A DNA stretch of 64,000 nt, from contig OU365335.1 of NCBI GenBank assembly GCA_910822395.1, forward strand, positions 1,674,001-1,738,000. The letters run 5' to 3'. The notes beneath the pieces were generated by a model that saw only the letters and a list, made by a program, of their open reading frames with translations, had not been told where the DNA came from and ran no database searches. Source of the stretch: Pseudoclavibacter triregionum (lineage in GTDB: Bacteria > Actinomycetota > Actinomycetes > Actinomycetales > Microbacteriaceae). The stretch's first letter is position 1. Every line of letters begins with the position of its first letter. This document shows positions 44,627 through 52,620 of the stretch, piece after piece. The translations under genes were made by a program, and so were the position numbers.

Positions 44627-44694
44627 ACGGCTTTCCCGGACCCGATCCGGCGAGCTCAGCCGGGGGCCCGGACGCGGATGTCCGAGGCCCCGCC

Positions 44695-44700
44695 TACGCT
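44695..44700 (+). promoter_or_regulatory. -10 hexamer TACGCT of guaB1
   Basis: TACGCT is followed by GGCCGC and ATG 44707 (6-nt spacer); no ribosome-binding site. Confidence 0.65.
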
Positions 44701-44706
44701 GGCCGC

Positions 44707-46146
44707 ATGCAGTTCTACGGGCACGCGCCGAGCTTCGATCTCACCTACTCCGACGTCTTCCTCGTCCCGAGCCGGTCGGAGGTCGGGTCGCGCCTGTCCG
44801 TCGACCTCTCGACGAGCGACGGCACGGGGATGACCATCCCGATCGTCGCCTCGAACATGAACGCCGTGAGCGGCCCGCGCCTCGCGGCCGCGATGGCCCG
44901 CCGCGGCGGCCTCGCGGTGCTGCCGCAGGACCTCCCGCGCGAGGAGCTCCACGACGCGATCGCCTGGGTGAAGGCGCAGGACGCCCTCTTCGACGCCCCC
45001 TTCGCGCTCTCGGCCGACGCGACCGCCGTCGAGGCGCTCCGCGAGGTGCCGCCGTTCGAGGGGGTCGGCGTGCTCGTCGTCGGCGGCGACGGGGAGCCGC
45101 TCGGGATGCTCGAGGCCTCGCGCCTCGGCAGCGTGGCGGGCGACGCCCGGCTCGGCGACCTCCTCCACGGCGATCCCGCCCGCCTCGACGCGGCCTCGCT
45201 CGCCGACGGCCGCGCCGCCTTCGACGCGCTCGTCGACCTCGGCGCCGAGTTCGCCGAGGTCGTGCGCGACGGCCGGATCGTCGGCGCCATCACCCGCAAG
45301 GGCGCGCTCCGCGCCACGATCGCCGCGCCCGCCCTCGACGACCGCGGCCGCCTGCGCGTCGCCGCCGCCGTCGGCGTCTCGGGCGAGGTCGCGGGCCGCG
45401 CGCGCGACCTCGTCGAGGCCGGCGTCGACGTGCTCGTCCTCGACACGGCCCACGGCCACCAGGGGCAAATGCTCCGCGCCCTCGAGGCGGTCCGCGAGGC
45501 CGGCCACGGCCTGCCGGTCGTCGCCGGCAACGTCGTGAGCGCCGCGGGCGTGCGGGATCTCGTCGCCGCGGGCGCCACGATCGCGAAGGTCGGCGTCGGC
45601 CCCGGCGCCATGTGCACGACGCGCATGATGACGGCGGTCGGCCGCCCGCAGTTCTCGGCCGTGCTCGAGTGCGCCGAGCAGGCGGCGTCCCTCGGCGCCA
45701 GCGTGTGGGCCGATGGCGGCGTGCGGTACCCGCGCGACGTCGCCCTCGCCCTCGCCGCGGGCGCCTCGGCCGTCATGATCGGCTCGTGGTTCGCCGGCAC
45801 CGTCGAGGCGCCGGGCCGCGTCGAGCGCGACGCCGAGGGCCGCTGGTTCAAGGAGAGCTGGGGGATGGCGTCCACGAAGGCCGTCCAGGGCCGCTTCGGC
45901 GGGCTCGACGCCTTCGAGCTCGCGCGGAAGACGCTCTTCGCCGAGGGCATCTCCTCCTCGAAGATCCTCATCGACCCGGCGCGGCCGTCCGTCGAGGACC
46001 TCCTCGACATGATCACGACCGGCGTGCGCTCCTCCTGCACCTACGCGGGCGCCCGCGACCTCGCGGAGTTCCACGCGAAGGCGAAGGTCGGCATCCAGTC
46101 GGCCTCCGGCTACGAGGAGGGCAAGGCGCTGCCGGTGAGCTGGTAG
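44707..46146 (+). CDS. guaB1: GuaB1-type IMP dehydrogenase-family protein, probable GMP reductase
   Basis: 479 residues. The barrel begins LTYSDVFLVPSRSEVGSRLSVDLS and carries VLDTAHGHQGQM, KVGVGPGAMCTTRMM (catalytic Cys) and WADGGVRYPRDVALALAAGASAVMIGSWFAG. A degenerate CBS pair is inserted at about residues 95-210. Actinobacterial GuaB1 proteins look like IMP dehydrogenases, but the mycobacterial one has been shown to act as a GMP reductase controlled through its CBS module. I therefore call GMP to IMP recycling as most likely. Confidence 0.85.
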   Translation: MQFYGHAPSFDLTYSDVFLVPSRSEVGSRLSVDLSTSDGTGMTIPIVASNMNAVSGPRLAAAMARRGGLAVLPQDLPREELHDAIAWVKAQDALFDAPFALSADATAVEALREVPPFEGVGVLVVGGDGEPLGMLEASRLGSVAGDARLGDLLHGDPARLDAASLADGRAAFDALVDLGAEFAEVVRDGRIVGAITRKGALRATIAAPALDDRGRLRVAAAVGVSGEVAGRARDLVEAGVDVLVLDTAHGHQGQMLRALEAVREAGHGLPVVAGNVVSAAGVRDLVAAGATIAKVGVGPGAMCTTRMMTAVGRPQFSAVLECAEQAASLGASVWADGGVRYPRDVALALAAGASAVMIGSWFAGTVEAPGRVERDAEGRWFKESWGMASTKAVQGRFGGLDAFELARKTLFAEGISSSKILIDPARPSVEDLLDMITTGVRSSCTYAGARDLAEFHAKAKVGIQSASGYEEGKALPVSW

Positions 46147-46209
46147 CGGGGCCGGCGCGCCGCCGATGAACCCCGGGCCGACGGCCAGATTCGCGTCGAT
46201 CCGCGTCCG

Positions 46210-46215
46210 TATACT
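46210..46215 (+). promoter_or_regulatory. -10 hexamer TATACT upstream of leader ORF and CNNM genes
   Basis: TATACT is the best -10 hexamer in the window. It lies 10 nt before the ATG of the small leader ORF, so the message would have a leader of only a few bases. Confidence 0.65.
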
Positions 46216-46225
46216 GACGCCGATC

Positions 46226-46342
46226 ATGGACGACGACCATAGGCCCACCTCGCCCATCCTCCCGCGCACTCCCCGCCGTCTGACCGGCAGGCCGGCCCTC
46301 CGCCCCGCCACTGCCCCCGGACGAGTCAGGGCCGCGCGATGA
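46226..46342 (+). CDS. Acidic/proline-rich leader peptide upstream of CNNM transporters
   Basis: 38 codons, too short for routine gene calling. The peptide starts MDDDHRPTSPILPRTP and continues as an Arg/Pro/Ala-rich tail, with seven prolines in all. Its TGA overlaps the ATG of the CNNM gene (ATGA), and a TATACT hexamer is just upstream. An acidic run followed by spaced prolines right after the start recalls the E. coli MgtL leader (MEPDPTPLPRRR...), which controls an Mg2+ transporter gene by ribosome destabilisation at low Mg2+. Function here is inferred; a non-translated 5' leader is the alternative. Confidence 0.5.
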   Translation: MDDDHRPTSPILPRTPRRLTGRPALRPATAPGRVRAAR

Positions 46343-47736
46343 CCGAGTGGATCCTCCTCGGCGTCGGCCTCCTCCTCACGCTCGGCACCGGCGTCTTCGT
46401 CGCGGCCGAGTTCTCGATGGTGAACCTCGACCGCGCCGAGCTCGAGCAGCGCCAGGCGAAGGGCGAGGCGGGCCTCGGCACGGTCATCTCCGCCCTCCGC
46501 CGCACGGCCACCCACCTCTCGAGCGCGCAGCTCGGCATCACGCTCACGACCCTCCTCACGGGCTTCACGATGGAGCCCGCGATCACCGAGCTCCTCTCGG
46601 GCTCGCTGCGGAGCTGGGGCGTCGCCCCCGAGCTCGAGAAGCCCATCGGCACGACCGTCGCCATGGTGCTCGCGACGCTCCTCTCGATGGTGCTCGGCGA
46701 GCTCATCCCGAAGAACCTCGCCCTCGCCGTCCCGCTCGCGGTCGCGAAGGTCATCGTGCCGCTCCAGGTGGCCTTCACCTGGGTGTTCCGGCCCTTCGTG
46801 TTGCTGCTCAACTCCTCCGCGAACGCGCTCATCCGCGCCGTGGGCATCGAGCCGAAGGAGGAGCTCTCGGGCGCCCGCACGGCCGAGGAGCTCTCGAGCC
46901 TCGTGCGCCGCTCGGCGCTCGTCGGCGCGCTCGACACCGAGCACGCCGTCCTCCTCGCCCGCACGCTCCGCTTCTCCGACCACACGGCTGCGGATGTCAT
47001 GACCCCGCGCGGCCGCGTTCAGGCGATCGGCGCCGGGGAGCCCGTCCAGGCCCTCCTCGACCTCGCCCGCGCCACCGGCCACTCGCGCTTCCCCGTCACC
47101 GGCGAGGACATCGACGACGTCGAGGGCGTCGCGCACCTCAAGGCCGCGGCGGCGATCCCGCTCGAGCGGCGGAGCCAGGTGCCCGTCGGCGCGATCCGCG
47201 AGGAGGCGCTCTTCGTGCCCGAGACGGTCACCCTCGACGCGCTCCTCGCCGACCTCCGCGGCGGCGGCTTCCAGCTCGCGATCGTGCTCGACGAGTACGG
47301 CGGCACCGCGGGAGTGGCGACCATGGAGGACCTCGTCGAGGAGATCGTCGGCGAGCTCGCCGACGAGCACGACCGCACCCACGTCGCCGTGACGCGGGGC
47401 AGCGGGCGCCTCGCCTTCGACGGCCTCCTCCGCCCCGACGAGGTGCGCGAGCAGCTCAACCTCGAGCTCGAGGAAGACGGCCCCTACGAGACCGCGGGCG
47501 GGTTCATGATGCACCGGCTCGCGCGCATCCCGGCCGTCGGCGACGAGGTCGAGGTCGAGACGGGCACGCTCGTCGTCGAGCGGATGGACGGCCGCCGCGT
47601 CGACCGCATCCGCTTCGAGCCCAACGAGCGCTACGTCTCCCGCGAGCAGCTCCTCGCCGAGTACGAGGCGCGCCGCGAGGCCGAGGGACGCGATGACGAC
47701 GACGAGGACCGCCGATCGAAGGGAGGCGAGCGATGA
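46339..47736 (+). CDS. CNNM/CorC (DUF21-CBS-CorC_HlyC) transporter, probable Mg2+/Co2+ transport
   Basis: 465 residues. The DUF21/CNNM membrane domain spans about residues 1-190 (FVAAEFSMVNLDRAELEQR; SMVLGELIPKNLALAVP), then a CBS pair (DVMTPRGRVQAI; IVLDEYGGTAGVATMEDLVEEIVGEL) and a C-terminal CorC_HlyC domain (GGFMMHRLARIPAVGDEVEVE). Members such as staphylococcal MpfA move Mg2+ out of the cell. No ribosome-binding site is seen; the start overlaps the end of the leader ORF, so translation is probably coupled to it. The next gene is a shorter paralog. Confidence 0.9.
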   Translation: MTEWILLGVGLLLTLGTGVFVAAEFSMVNLDRAELEQRQAKGEAGLGTVISALRRTATHLSSAQLGITLTTLLTGFTMEPAITELLSGSLRSWGVAPELEKPIGTTVAMVLATLLSMVLGELIPKNLALAVPLAVAKVIVPLQVAFTWVFRPFVLLLNSSANALIRAVGIEPKEELSGARTAEELSSLVRRSALVGALDTEHAVLLARTLRFSDHTAADVMTPRGRVQAIGAGEPVQALLDLARATGHSRFPVTGEDIDDVEGVAHLKAAAAIPLERRSQVPVGAIREEALFVPETVTLDALLADLRGGGFQLAIVLDEYGGTAGVATMEDLVEEIVGELADEHDRTHVAVTRGSGRLAFDGLLRPDEVREQLNLELEEDGPYETAGGFMMHRLARIPAVGDEVEVETGTLVVERMDGRRVDRIRFEPNERYVSREQLLAEYEARREAEGRDDDDEDRRSKGGER

Positions 47737-48773
47737 GCGACTGGATGGGCATCGTCTGGCTCGTCGTGCTCCTGCTCGGCAACGCCTTCTTCGTCGGCGC
47801 CGAGTTCGCGGTCATCTCCGCGCGCCGCTCGCAGATCGAGCCGCGCGCCGAGGCGGGCAGCCGAGCCGCCGCGCAGGCGCTCTACGCCATGGAGCATGCG
47901 ACCTCCATGCTCGCGACCTGCCAGCTCGGCGTGACGATCTGCTCGCTCCTCATCCTCAACGTCTCGGAGCCGGCGATCCACCACCTGCTCGAGCCGGTGC
48001 TCCACGCCACGGGCATCCCGGCCGAGGCCATCGGCGGCGTGGGCTTCGGCATCACGCTCGCGCTCGTCTCGTACCTCCACGTCGTGTTCGGCGAGATGGT
48101 GCCGAAGAACCTCTCCTTCTCGCTGCCCGACCGCGCCGTGCTCCTCCTCGCGCCGCCGCTCGTGTTCTTCTCGAAGCTCTTCGGCCCGATCGTCGCGCTC
48201 CTCAACGGGCTCGCGAACCTCGTCGTCCGCCTCTTCGGCGTGACGCCGCGCAGCGAGGCGAACTCGGCGTACACCTTCGACGAGGTGGCCGGCATCGTCG
48301 AGCAGTCGAAGCGCGAGGGCGTGCTCGACGACCCGAGCGGCACGCTCTCGAAGGCCTTCGAGTTCACGGCGAAGCAGGTCGCGGAGATCGCGGTGCCGGT
48401 CGACAAGATCGTGGCCCTCCGGGAGGGCGCCACGCCGCACGAGCTCCAGCGGGCGCTCGGCCAGTACGGCTTCTCGCGCTACCTCCTCCGGGGCGAGGAC
48501 GGCGAGCTCGCGGGCTACGTGCACGTGAAGGACGTCCTCGATCTCGACGACCAGCGGACCTTCAACCTGCCGATCCCCGCGAAGCGCATCCGCACGCTCA
48601 TGACCGTCGTCGACGACCTCGAGCTCGAGGACGCCCTCGCCGGGATGCGGCGCTCCGGCAGCCACGTCGCGCAGGTCCGCGACCGCGAGGGGACGCTCCG
48701 CGGCGTGCTCTTCCTCGAGGACATCATCGAGGAGCTCGTCGGCGAGATCCGCGACGCGACGCGGAAGCGATGA
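47733..48773 (+). CDS. CNNM family protein (DUF21-CBS), lacking CorC_HlyC domain
   Basis: 346 residues; ATG overlaps the previous stop as ATGA. DUF21 domain (NAFFVGAEFAVISARRSQIEPR; LHVVFGEMVPKNLSFSLPD) and a CBS pair ending RGVLFLEDIIEELVGEIRD. It stops there, without the C-terminal CorC_HlyC domain of its neighbour. CNNM proteins dimerise, so a heteromeric pair with the longer protein is plausible. Confidence 0.88.
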   Translation: MSDWMGIVWLVVLLLGNAFFVGAEFAVISARRSQIEPRAEAGSRAAAQALYAMEHATSMLATCQLGVTICSLLILNVSEPAIHHLLEPVLHATGIPAEAIGGVGFGITLALVSYLHVVFGEMVPKNLSFSLPDRAVLLLAPPLVFFSKLFGPIVALLNGLANLVVRLFGVTPRSEANSAYTFDEVAGIVEQSKREGVLDDPSGTLSKAFEFTAKQVAEIAVPVDKIVALREGATPHELQRALGQYGFSRYLLRGEDGELAGYVHVKDVLDLDDQRTFNLPIPAKRIRTLMTVVDDLELEDALAGMRRSGSHVAQVRDREGTLRGVLFLEDIIEELVGEIRDATRKR

Positions 48774-48793
48774 GCCCCGCTCGGCGCCGCCGG

Positions 48794-48799
48794 TAGCCT
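48794..48799 (+). promoter_or_regulatory. -10 hexamer TAGCCT of nnrD
   Basis: TAGCCT is followed by GGCCGC and ATG 48806 (6-nt spacer). Confidence 0.6.
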
Positions 48800-48805
48800 G
48801 GCCGC

Positions 48806-49747
48806 ATGACCGCCACCGGAGCGAGCTCGGCGAGGGCCCTCGAGATCGACGACGCCCGGCGCCTCCTGCGCGCCCCCGGGGCGGAGGACCACAAGCGCAC
48901 CCGCGGCGTGCTCCTGCTCGCGACCGGCTCGGAGCGCTATCCGGGCGCGGCCGTGCTCGGCGCGGCGGGCGCGCTCGGCGTCGGCCTCGGGATGGCCCGC
49001 CACCTCGGCCCGGCCTCGGTCGGGCAGCTCGTGCTCGGCGCGCGACCCGAGGTCGTCCTCGGCGACGGGGAGGCGGACGCCTCCGTCCTCGGCAGCGGCA
49101 TCGCCGACGCGAGCGAGGACGAGCGGGCGCAGCGGATGCTCGAGCTGCTCGAGTCCGAGGCCCCGGTCGTCGTCGACGCGGGGGCGCTCGAGCTCGTCGA
49201 CGGGGAGCGCGAGCTCGCCTCGGCCGTCCTCACGCCGCACGCGGGGGAGCTCGGGCGGGCGCTCGAGCGGCTCGGCCTCGCGGCCCCGGATGGCGAGGCG
49301 GACGCGGACGGCGCGAGGCGCCTCGCCGACGAGAGCGGCGCGGTCGTCCTCCTCAAGGGCGCGGCGACGCGCATCGCCCGGCCCGGCTCGACGGAGCTCC
49401 TGGAGGTCGAGGCGCCGCTGCACTGGTCGGCGACGGCCGGCACGGGCGACGTCCTCGGCGGCGCGATCGGCGCCGTGTGCGCGCAGGCGGCGGCCGAGGC
49501 GCGACGCGAGGGCCGACCGGCGCCCGACGCCGCGGAGCTCGCCGAGCTCGCCGCGTGCGGGGCCTGGCTCCACGCGTGGGCGTCATGGGCCGCCGCGCGC
49601 CGCGCCGCAGGCGACCCCATCGGCGTCGAGGAGCTCCTCGACGCGCAGGCGCACCCGGCCATGGCCGAGGGCCCGAGCGGGCCGATCACGGCGCTCGGCC
49701 TCGCCGAGGCGCTCCCGCTCGCCGTCGCCGCGGCGCTCGCCGCATGA
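48806..49747 (+). CDS. nnrD: ADP-dependent NAD(P)H-hydrate dehydratase
   Basis: 313 residues. GVLLLATGSERYPGAAVLGAAGALGVGLGM, VVDAGALEL, LTPHAGELGRAL and GTGDVLGGAIGAV are the ribokinase-fold blocks of the NnrD/CARKD family. It dehydrates S-NAD(P)HX to restore NAD(P)H. The NnrE epimerase domain usually fused in other bacteria is absent here. Its stop overlaps the next gene by ATGA. Confidence 0.92.
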   Translation: MTATGASSARALEIDDARRLLRAPGAEDHKRTRGVLLLATGSERYPGAAVLGAAGALGVGLGMARHLGPASVGQLVLGARPEVVLGDGEADASVLGSGIADASEDERAQRMLELLESEAPVVVDAGALELVDGERELASAVLTPHAGELGRALERLGLAAPDGEADADGARRLADESGAVVLLKGAATRIARPGSTELLEVEAPLHWSATAGTGDVLGGAIGAVCAQAAAEARREGRPAPDAAELAELAACGAWLHAWASWAAARRAAGDPIGVEELLDAQAHPAMAEGPSGPITALGLAEALPLAVAAALAA

Positions 49748-51396
49748 GCGCCTCAGGAGCCGGGCGCGACGCCGACGGCGGCACGGGCGCGACGGCCGAC
49801 CCCACGACGACGGCGAAGACGATCAGCGAGACGACGGAAGAGCGCGTGACGACGGACGAGAGCATGACGACGAGCGAGCGCGAGACGCGGGCCCACGGCG
49901 GCGCGACGGCCCAGCGCGACGCGACGGCCGACGCCCCGCGAGCCGACCGGCTCGGCGACAGCCCCGCGATCTTCCCCGGCCCGCCCACCGGCCTCGAGAT
50001 CATCGCCCTCTGGACGCTCTTCGCGATCGTCATGACGCTGCTCTCGCTCGAGAACCTCCACTCGGGCAGCAACCCTTTCGGCGACGTCTACCAGGTGTAC
50101 CGCGGCTGGGCCAACCAGGCCGCGGGCGGCTCCGTCCCCGGCATCCACGAGCCCTTCGTGTACCCGATCCTCGCGCTCGTCCCCATGTGGCTCGCGCGCG
50201 TGCTCGGCGGCCCCGAGCGGGAGGGCTACGGGATGGCCTGGCTCTGGATCGTCATCGCCGCCTCGGCGATCGGGCTCGCCTGGCTCACCATCCGCCCCCA
50301 CCTCGCCGCCGGGCGCGTCTCCGACCCGGCCCGCGCCGCCGGCTCCGCGAGCCTCGAGCGCGCCGAGCGCCGCGGCGCCGACGCCGGATGGTGGTGGCTC
50401 GCGTACCTCATCGCGCTCGGGCCCATCGCGATCGGCCGCATCGACGGCTTCACCGCGCCGCTCGCGATCATCGGCATCATGCTCGTGCGCTCGAGCCCGC
50501 TCCTCTCGGGCGCGCTCCTCGCGCTGCTGGCCTGGTGCAAGATCTGGACGGTCGCGCCCTTCGCCGCGGCCGTGGCCCTCTTCACGCGCCAGCGAGGGAT
50601 GCTCCTCGTCGGCGGCCTCGCGGTGACGGCGGTCGTCATCCTCGTCGGCCTCATGGCCGGATCCGGCGCGAACGTCCTGAGCTTCGTCACCGAGCAGACA
50701 GGCCGCGGCCTGCAGGTCGAGTCGACGGCCGCGACGCCCTTCACCTGGCTCGCGGCGGCGCAGACGCCCGGCTACCAAGTGGCCTACGACACCGACATCC
50801 TCTCGGTGCAGGTCTCGGGCCCGGGCACGGAGATCGCCTCCTCGCTCACGACGCCCGCCATGGCGCTCGGCGTCGGCGCGCTTCTCGCGATCGCCATGCT
50901 CAGCCACCGCCGGGGCGCCCGCCCGGAGCGGCTCGTGCTGCCGCTCGCGCTCGGCCTCGTGCTCGTGCTCATCCTCTTCAACAAGGTCGGCTCGCCGCAG
51001 TTCGCGACCTGGATCGGCGCGGTCATGGCCGCCGCCATCGCGATCGAGGGCCGCCGCTGGCTGCTGCCCGGCGGCCTCGCGCTCGTCGCCGCATGGGCGA
51101 CGCAGCTCATCTACCCGTGGAGCTACGACCGGGTGATGTACATGTCGACGACCGGCGCGGCGCTGCTCACCGTGCGGAACGGGCTCTACGTCGCGCTCTT
51201 CGTGTGGTGCGTGCGCGAGCTGCTGCGCCGTGCCAAGACCGGTGGTGAGGAGGCGGCCGTGGCCGAGGTCGACGGCGTGGACGAGGAAGCGCCCGAGGAG
51301 GCGCCCGTCGAGGACGGCGCGATCGCCGAGCCGGCAGCCGAGGCCGAGCCGGCCCTCGAGGCCGCGTCGGCCTCCGAGCCCGCGTCGACCGCCTAG
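49744..51396 (+). CDS. GT87-like polyprenol-dependent glycosyltransferase, integral membrane
   Basis: 550 residues. A Thr/Asp/Glu-rich N-terminus of about 80 residues, then ten or so membrane helices. After the first helix the loop GDVYQVYRGWANQAAGGSVPGIHEPFVYP has the acidic site expected of GT-C glycosyltransferases. Related actinobacterial proteins add mannose from polyprenol phosphate to lipids or wall glycans. The C-terminus is an acidic Glu/Ala tail. Its TAG overlaps the metX TAG on the other strand through the palindrome CTAG. Confidence 0.72.
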   Translation: MSASGAGRDADGGTGATADPTTTAKTISETTEERVTTDESMTTSERETRAHGGATAQRDATADAPRADRLGDSPAIFPGPPTGLEIIALWTLFAIVMTLLSLENLHSGSNPFGDVYQVYRGWANQAAGGSVPGIHEPFVYPILALVPMWLARVLGGPEREGYGMAWLWIVIAASAIGLAWLTIRPHLAAGRVSDPARAAGSASLERAERRGADAGWWWLAYLIALGPIAIGRIDGFTAPLAIIGIMLVRSSPLLSGALLALLAWCKIWTVAPFAAAVALFTRQRGMLLVGGLAVTAVVILVGLMAGSGANVLSFVTEQTGRGLQVESTAATPFTWLAAAQTPGYQVAYDTDILSVQVSGPGTEIASSLTTPAMALGVGALLAIAMLSHRRGARPERLVLPLALGLVLVLILFNKVGSPQFATWIGAVMAAAIAIEGRRWLLPGGLALVAAWATQLIYPWSYDRVMYMSTTGAALLTVRNGLYVALFVWCVRELLRRAKTGGEEAAVAEVDGVDEEAPEEAPVEDGAIAEPAAEAEPALEAASASEPASTA

Positions 51397-52607
51397 GCCG
51401 CGTCGACCGCGAGCAGCCGCTCGATCGCCTCGCCCACCTCGGCGATCTCGATGAGGAAGCCGTCGTGCCCGAAGGGCGAGTCGAGCGTCATCGCCTCGTC
51501 GCCCGTGATCGAGCCCGGCACGGCGCGGGCGATCCGGTGCTGCGTCTCGAGCGGGAAGAGGAGGTCCGTCGTCACGCCGAGCGCGAGCGTCGGGCAGGCG
51601 ATCGAGGCGAGCGCCGTGTCGACGTCGCCGCGTCCGCGGCCCACGTCGTGCGAGCTCATCGCCTCGACGAGCGCGATGTAGCTGTTCGCGTCGAAGCGGC
51701 GCGTGAAGCGGTTGCCGTGGAAGTCGAGGTACGACTCGACCGAGTATCGGCCGTCGTCGACGGCGGGGGAGCGGCTCGACTGCCAGGAGCGGCCGAAGCG
51801 GTCCTCGAGCTCCGAGTGCGAGCGGTAGTTGAGCATCGCGAGGCGCCGGGCGAGGGCGAGGCCGCGCCACGGCCCGCCGCCGGTCGGCTCGTCGTAATAG
51901 TCGCCGTCCTGCCAGGCCGGGTCGAGGCGGATGGCGTCCGCCTGCAGCGTGTTCTCGGCGATGTTCCGGGCGTCGAGCACGGGCGGGGCTGCGAGCACCG
52001 CGAGGCGCGCGACGCGCTCGGGCCGCGAGATCGCCCACTCGAGGGCGTGCATGCCGCCCATGGAGCCGCCGATGACCGCCGCGAAGCGCTCGATGCCGAG
52101 GTGGTCGGCGAGCTTCGCCTGCGCGGCGACCTGGTCGCGGATCGTCGTCGCCGGCCAGCTCGCGCCGTACTCGCGGCCGCGGCGGTCGAGGCTCGCGGGG
52201 CCGGAGGATCCCTGGCATCCGCCGAGCATGTTGCTCGCGACGACGAACCAGCGGCCGGTGTCGAGCGGGCGTCCGGGGCCGATGAGCCCGGGCCACCAGC
52301 CGGCGGTGGGCTGGCCGGGGCCGGCGTCGCCCTCGACGTGCGCGTCGCCCGTGAGCGCGTGGCAGATGAGGATCGCGTTGTCGCGCTCGGGCGAGAGCTC
52401 GCCCCAGGTCTCGTAGGCGAGGCGCAGCACGGGGATCGAGCCGCCCTGCTCGAAGCCGAACTCGCCGAGGAAGGCGAACTTCCGGCCCGCGACGGGATCG
52501 CCGTCGCGCCAGGCGCCAGTGGCGGGCGGGCGCAGGACGGCCGCGCGCGGATCCCCGGCCAGGTGGTCGGGGATCCGCGCATCGTCGGGCTCGGTCGTCC
52601 AGCGCAT
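51393..52607 (-). CDS. metX: Homoserine O-acetyltransferase
   Basis: 404 residues. ICHALTGDAHVEGDAG, NMLGGCQGSSGP, VIGGSMGGMHALEWA (nucleophile Ser in GGSMGG), GVTTDLLFPLE and the final DSPFGHDGFLIE (catalytic Asp and His) are all present. It acetylates homoserine at the first committed step of methionine synthesis. It lies 10 bases after metY on the same strand but has its own TAGCCT 7 nt before ATG 52607. Confidence 0.95.
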   Translation of the reverse strand: MRWTTEPDDARIPDHLAGDPRAAVLRPPATGAWRDGDPVAGRKFAFLGEFGFEQGGSIPVLRLAYETWGELSPERDNAILICHALTGDAHVEGDAGPGQPTAGWWPGLIGPGRPLDTGRWFVVASNMLGGCQGSSGPASLDRRGREYGASWPATTIRDQVAAQAKLADHLGIERFAAVIGGSMGGMHALEWAISRPERVARLAVLAAPPVLDARNIAENTLQADAIRLDPAWQDGDYYDEPTGGGPWRGLALARRLAMLNYRSHSELEDRFGRSWQSSRSPAVDDGRYSVESYLDFHGNRFTRRFDANSYIALVEAMSSHDVGRGRGDVDTALASIACPTLALGVTTDLLFPLETQHRIARAVPGSITGDEAMTLDSPFGHDGFLIEIAEVGEAIERLLAVDAA

Positions 52608-52614
52608 GCCGTCG

Positions 52615-52620
52615 AGGCTA
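52615..52620 (-). promoter_or_regulatory. -10 hexamer TAGCCT of metX
   Basis: On the reverse strand TAGCCT overlaps the metY stop codon (TAG) and is followed by 7 nt and ATG 52607. The metY end and the metX promoter therefore share bases. Confidence 0.6.
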
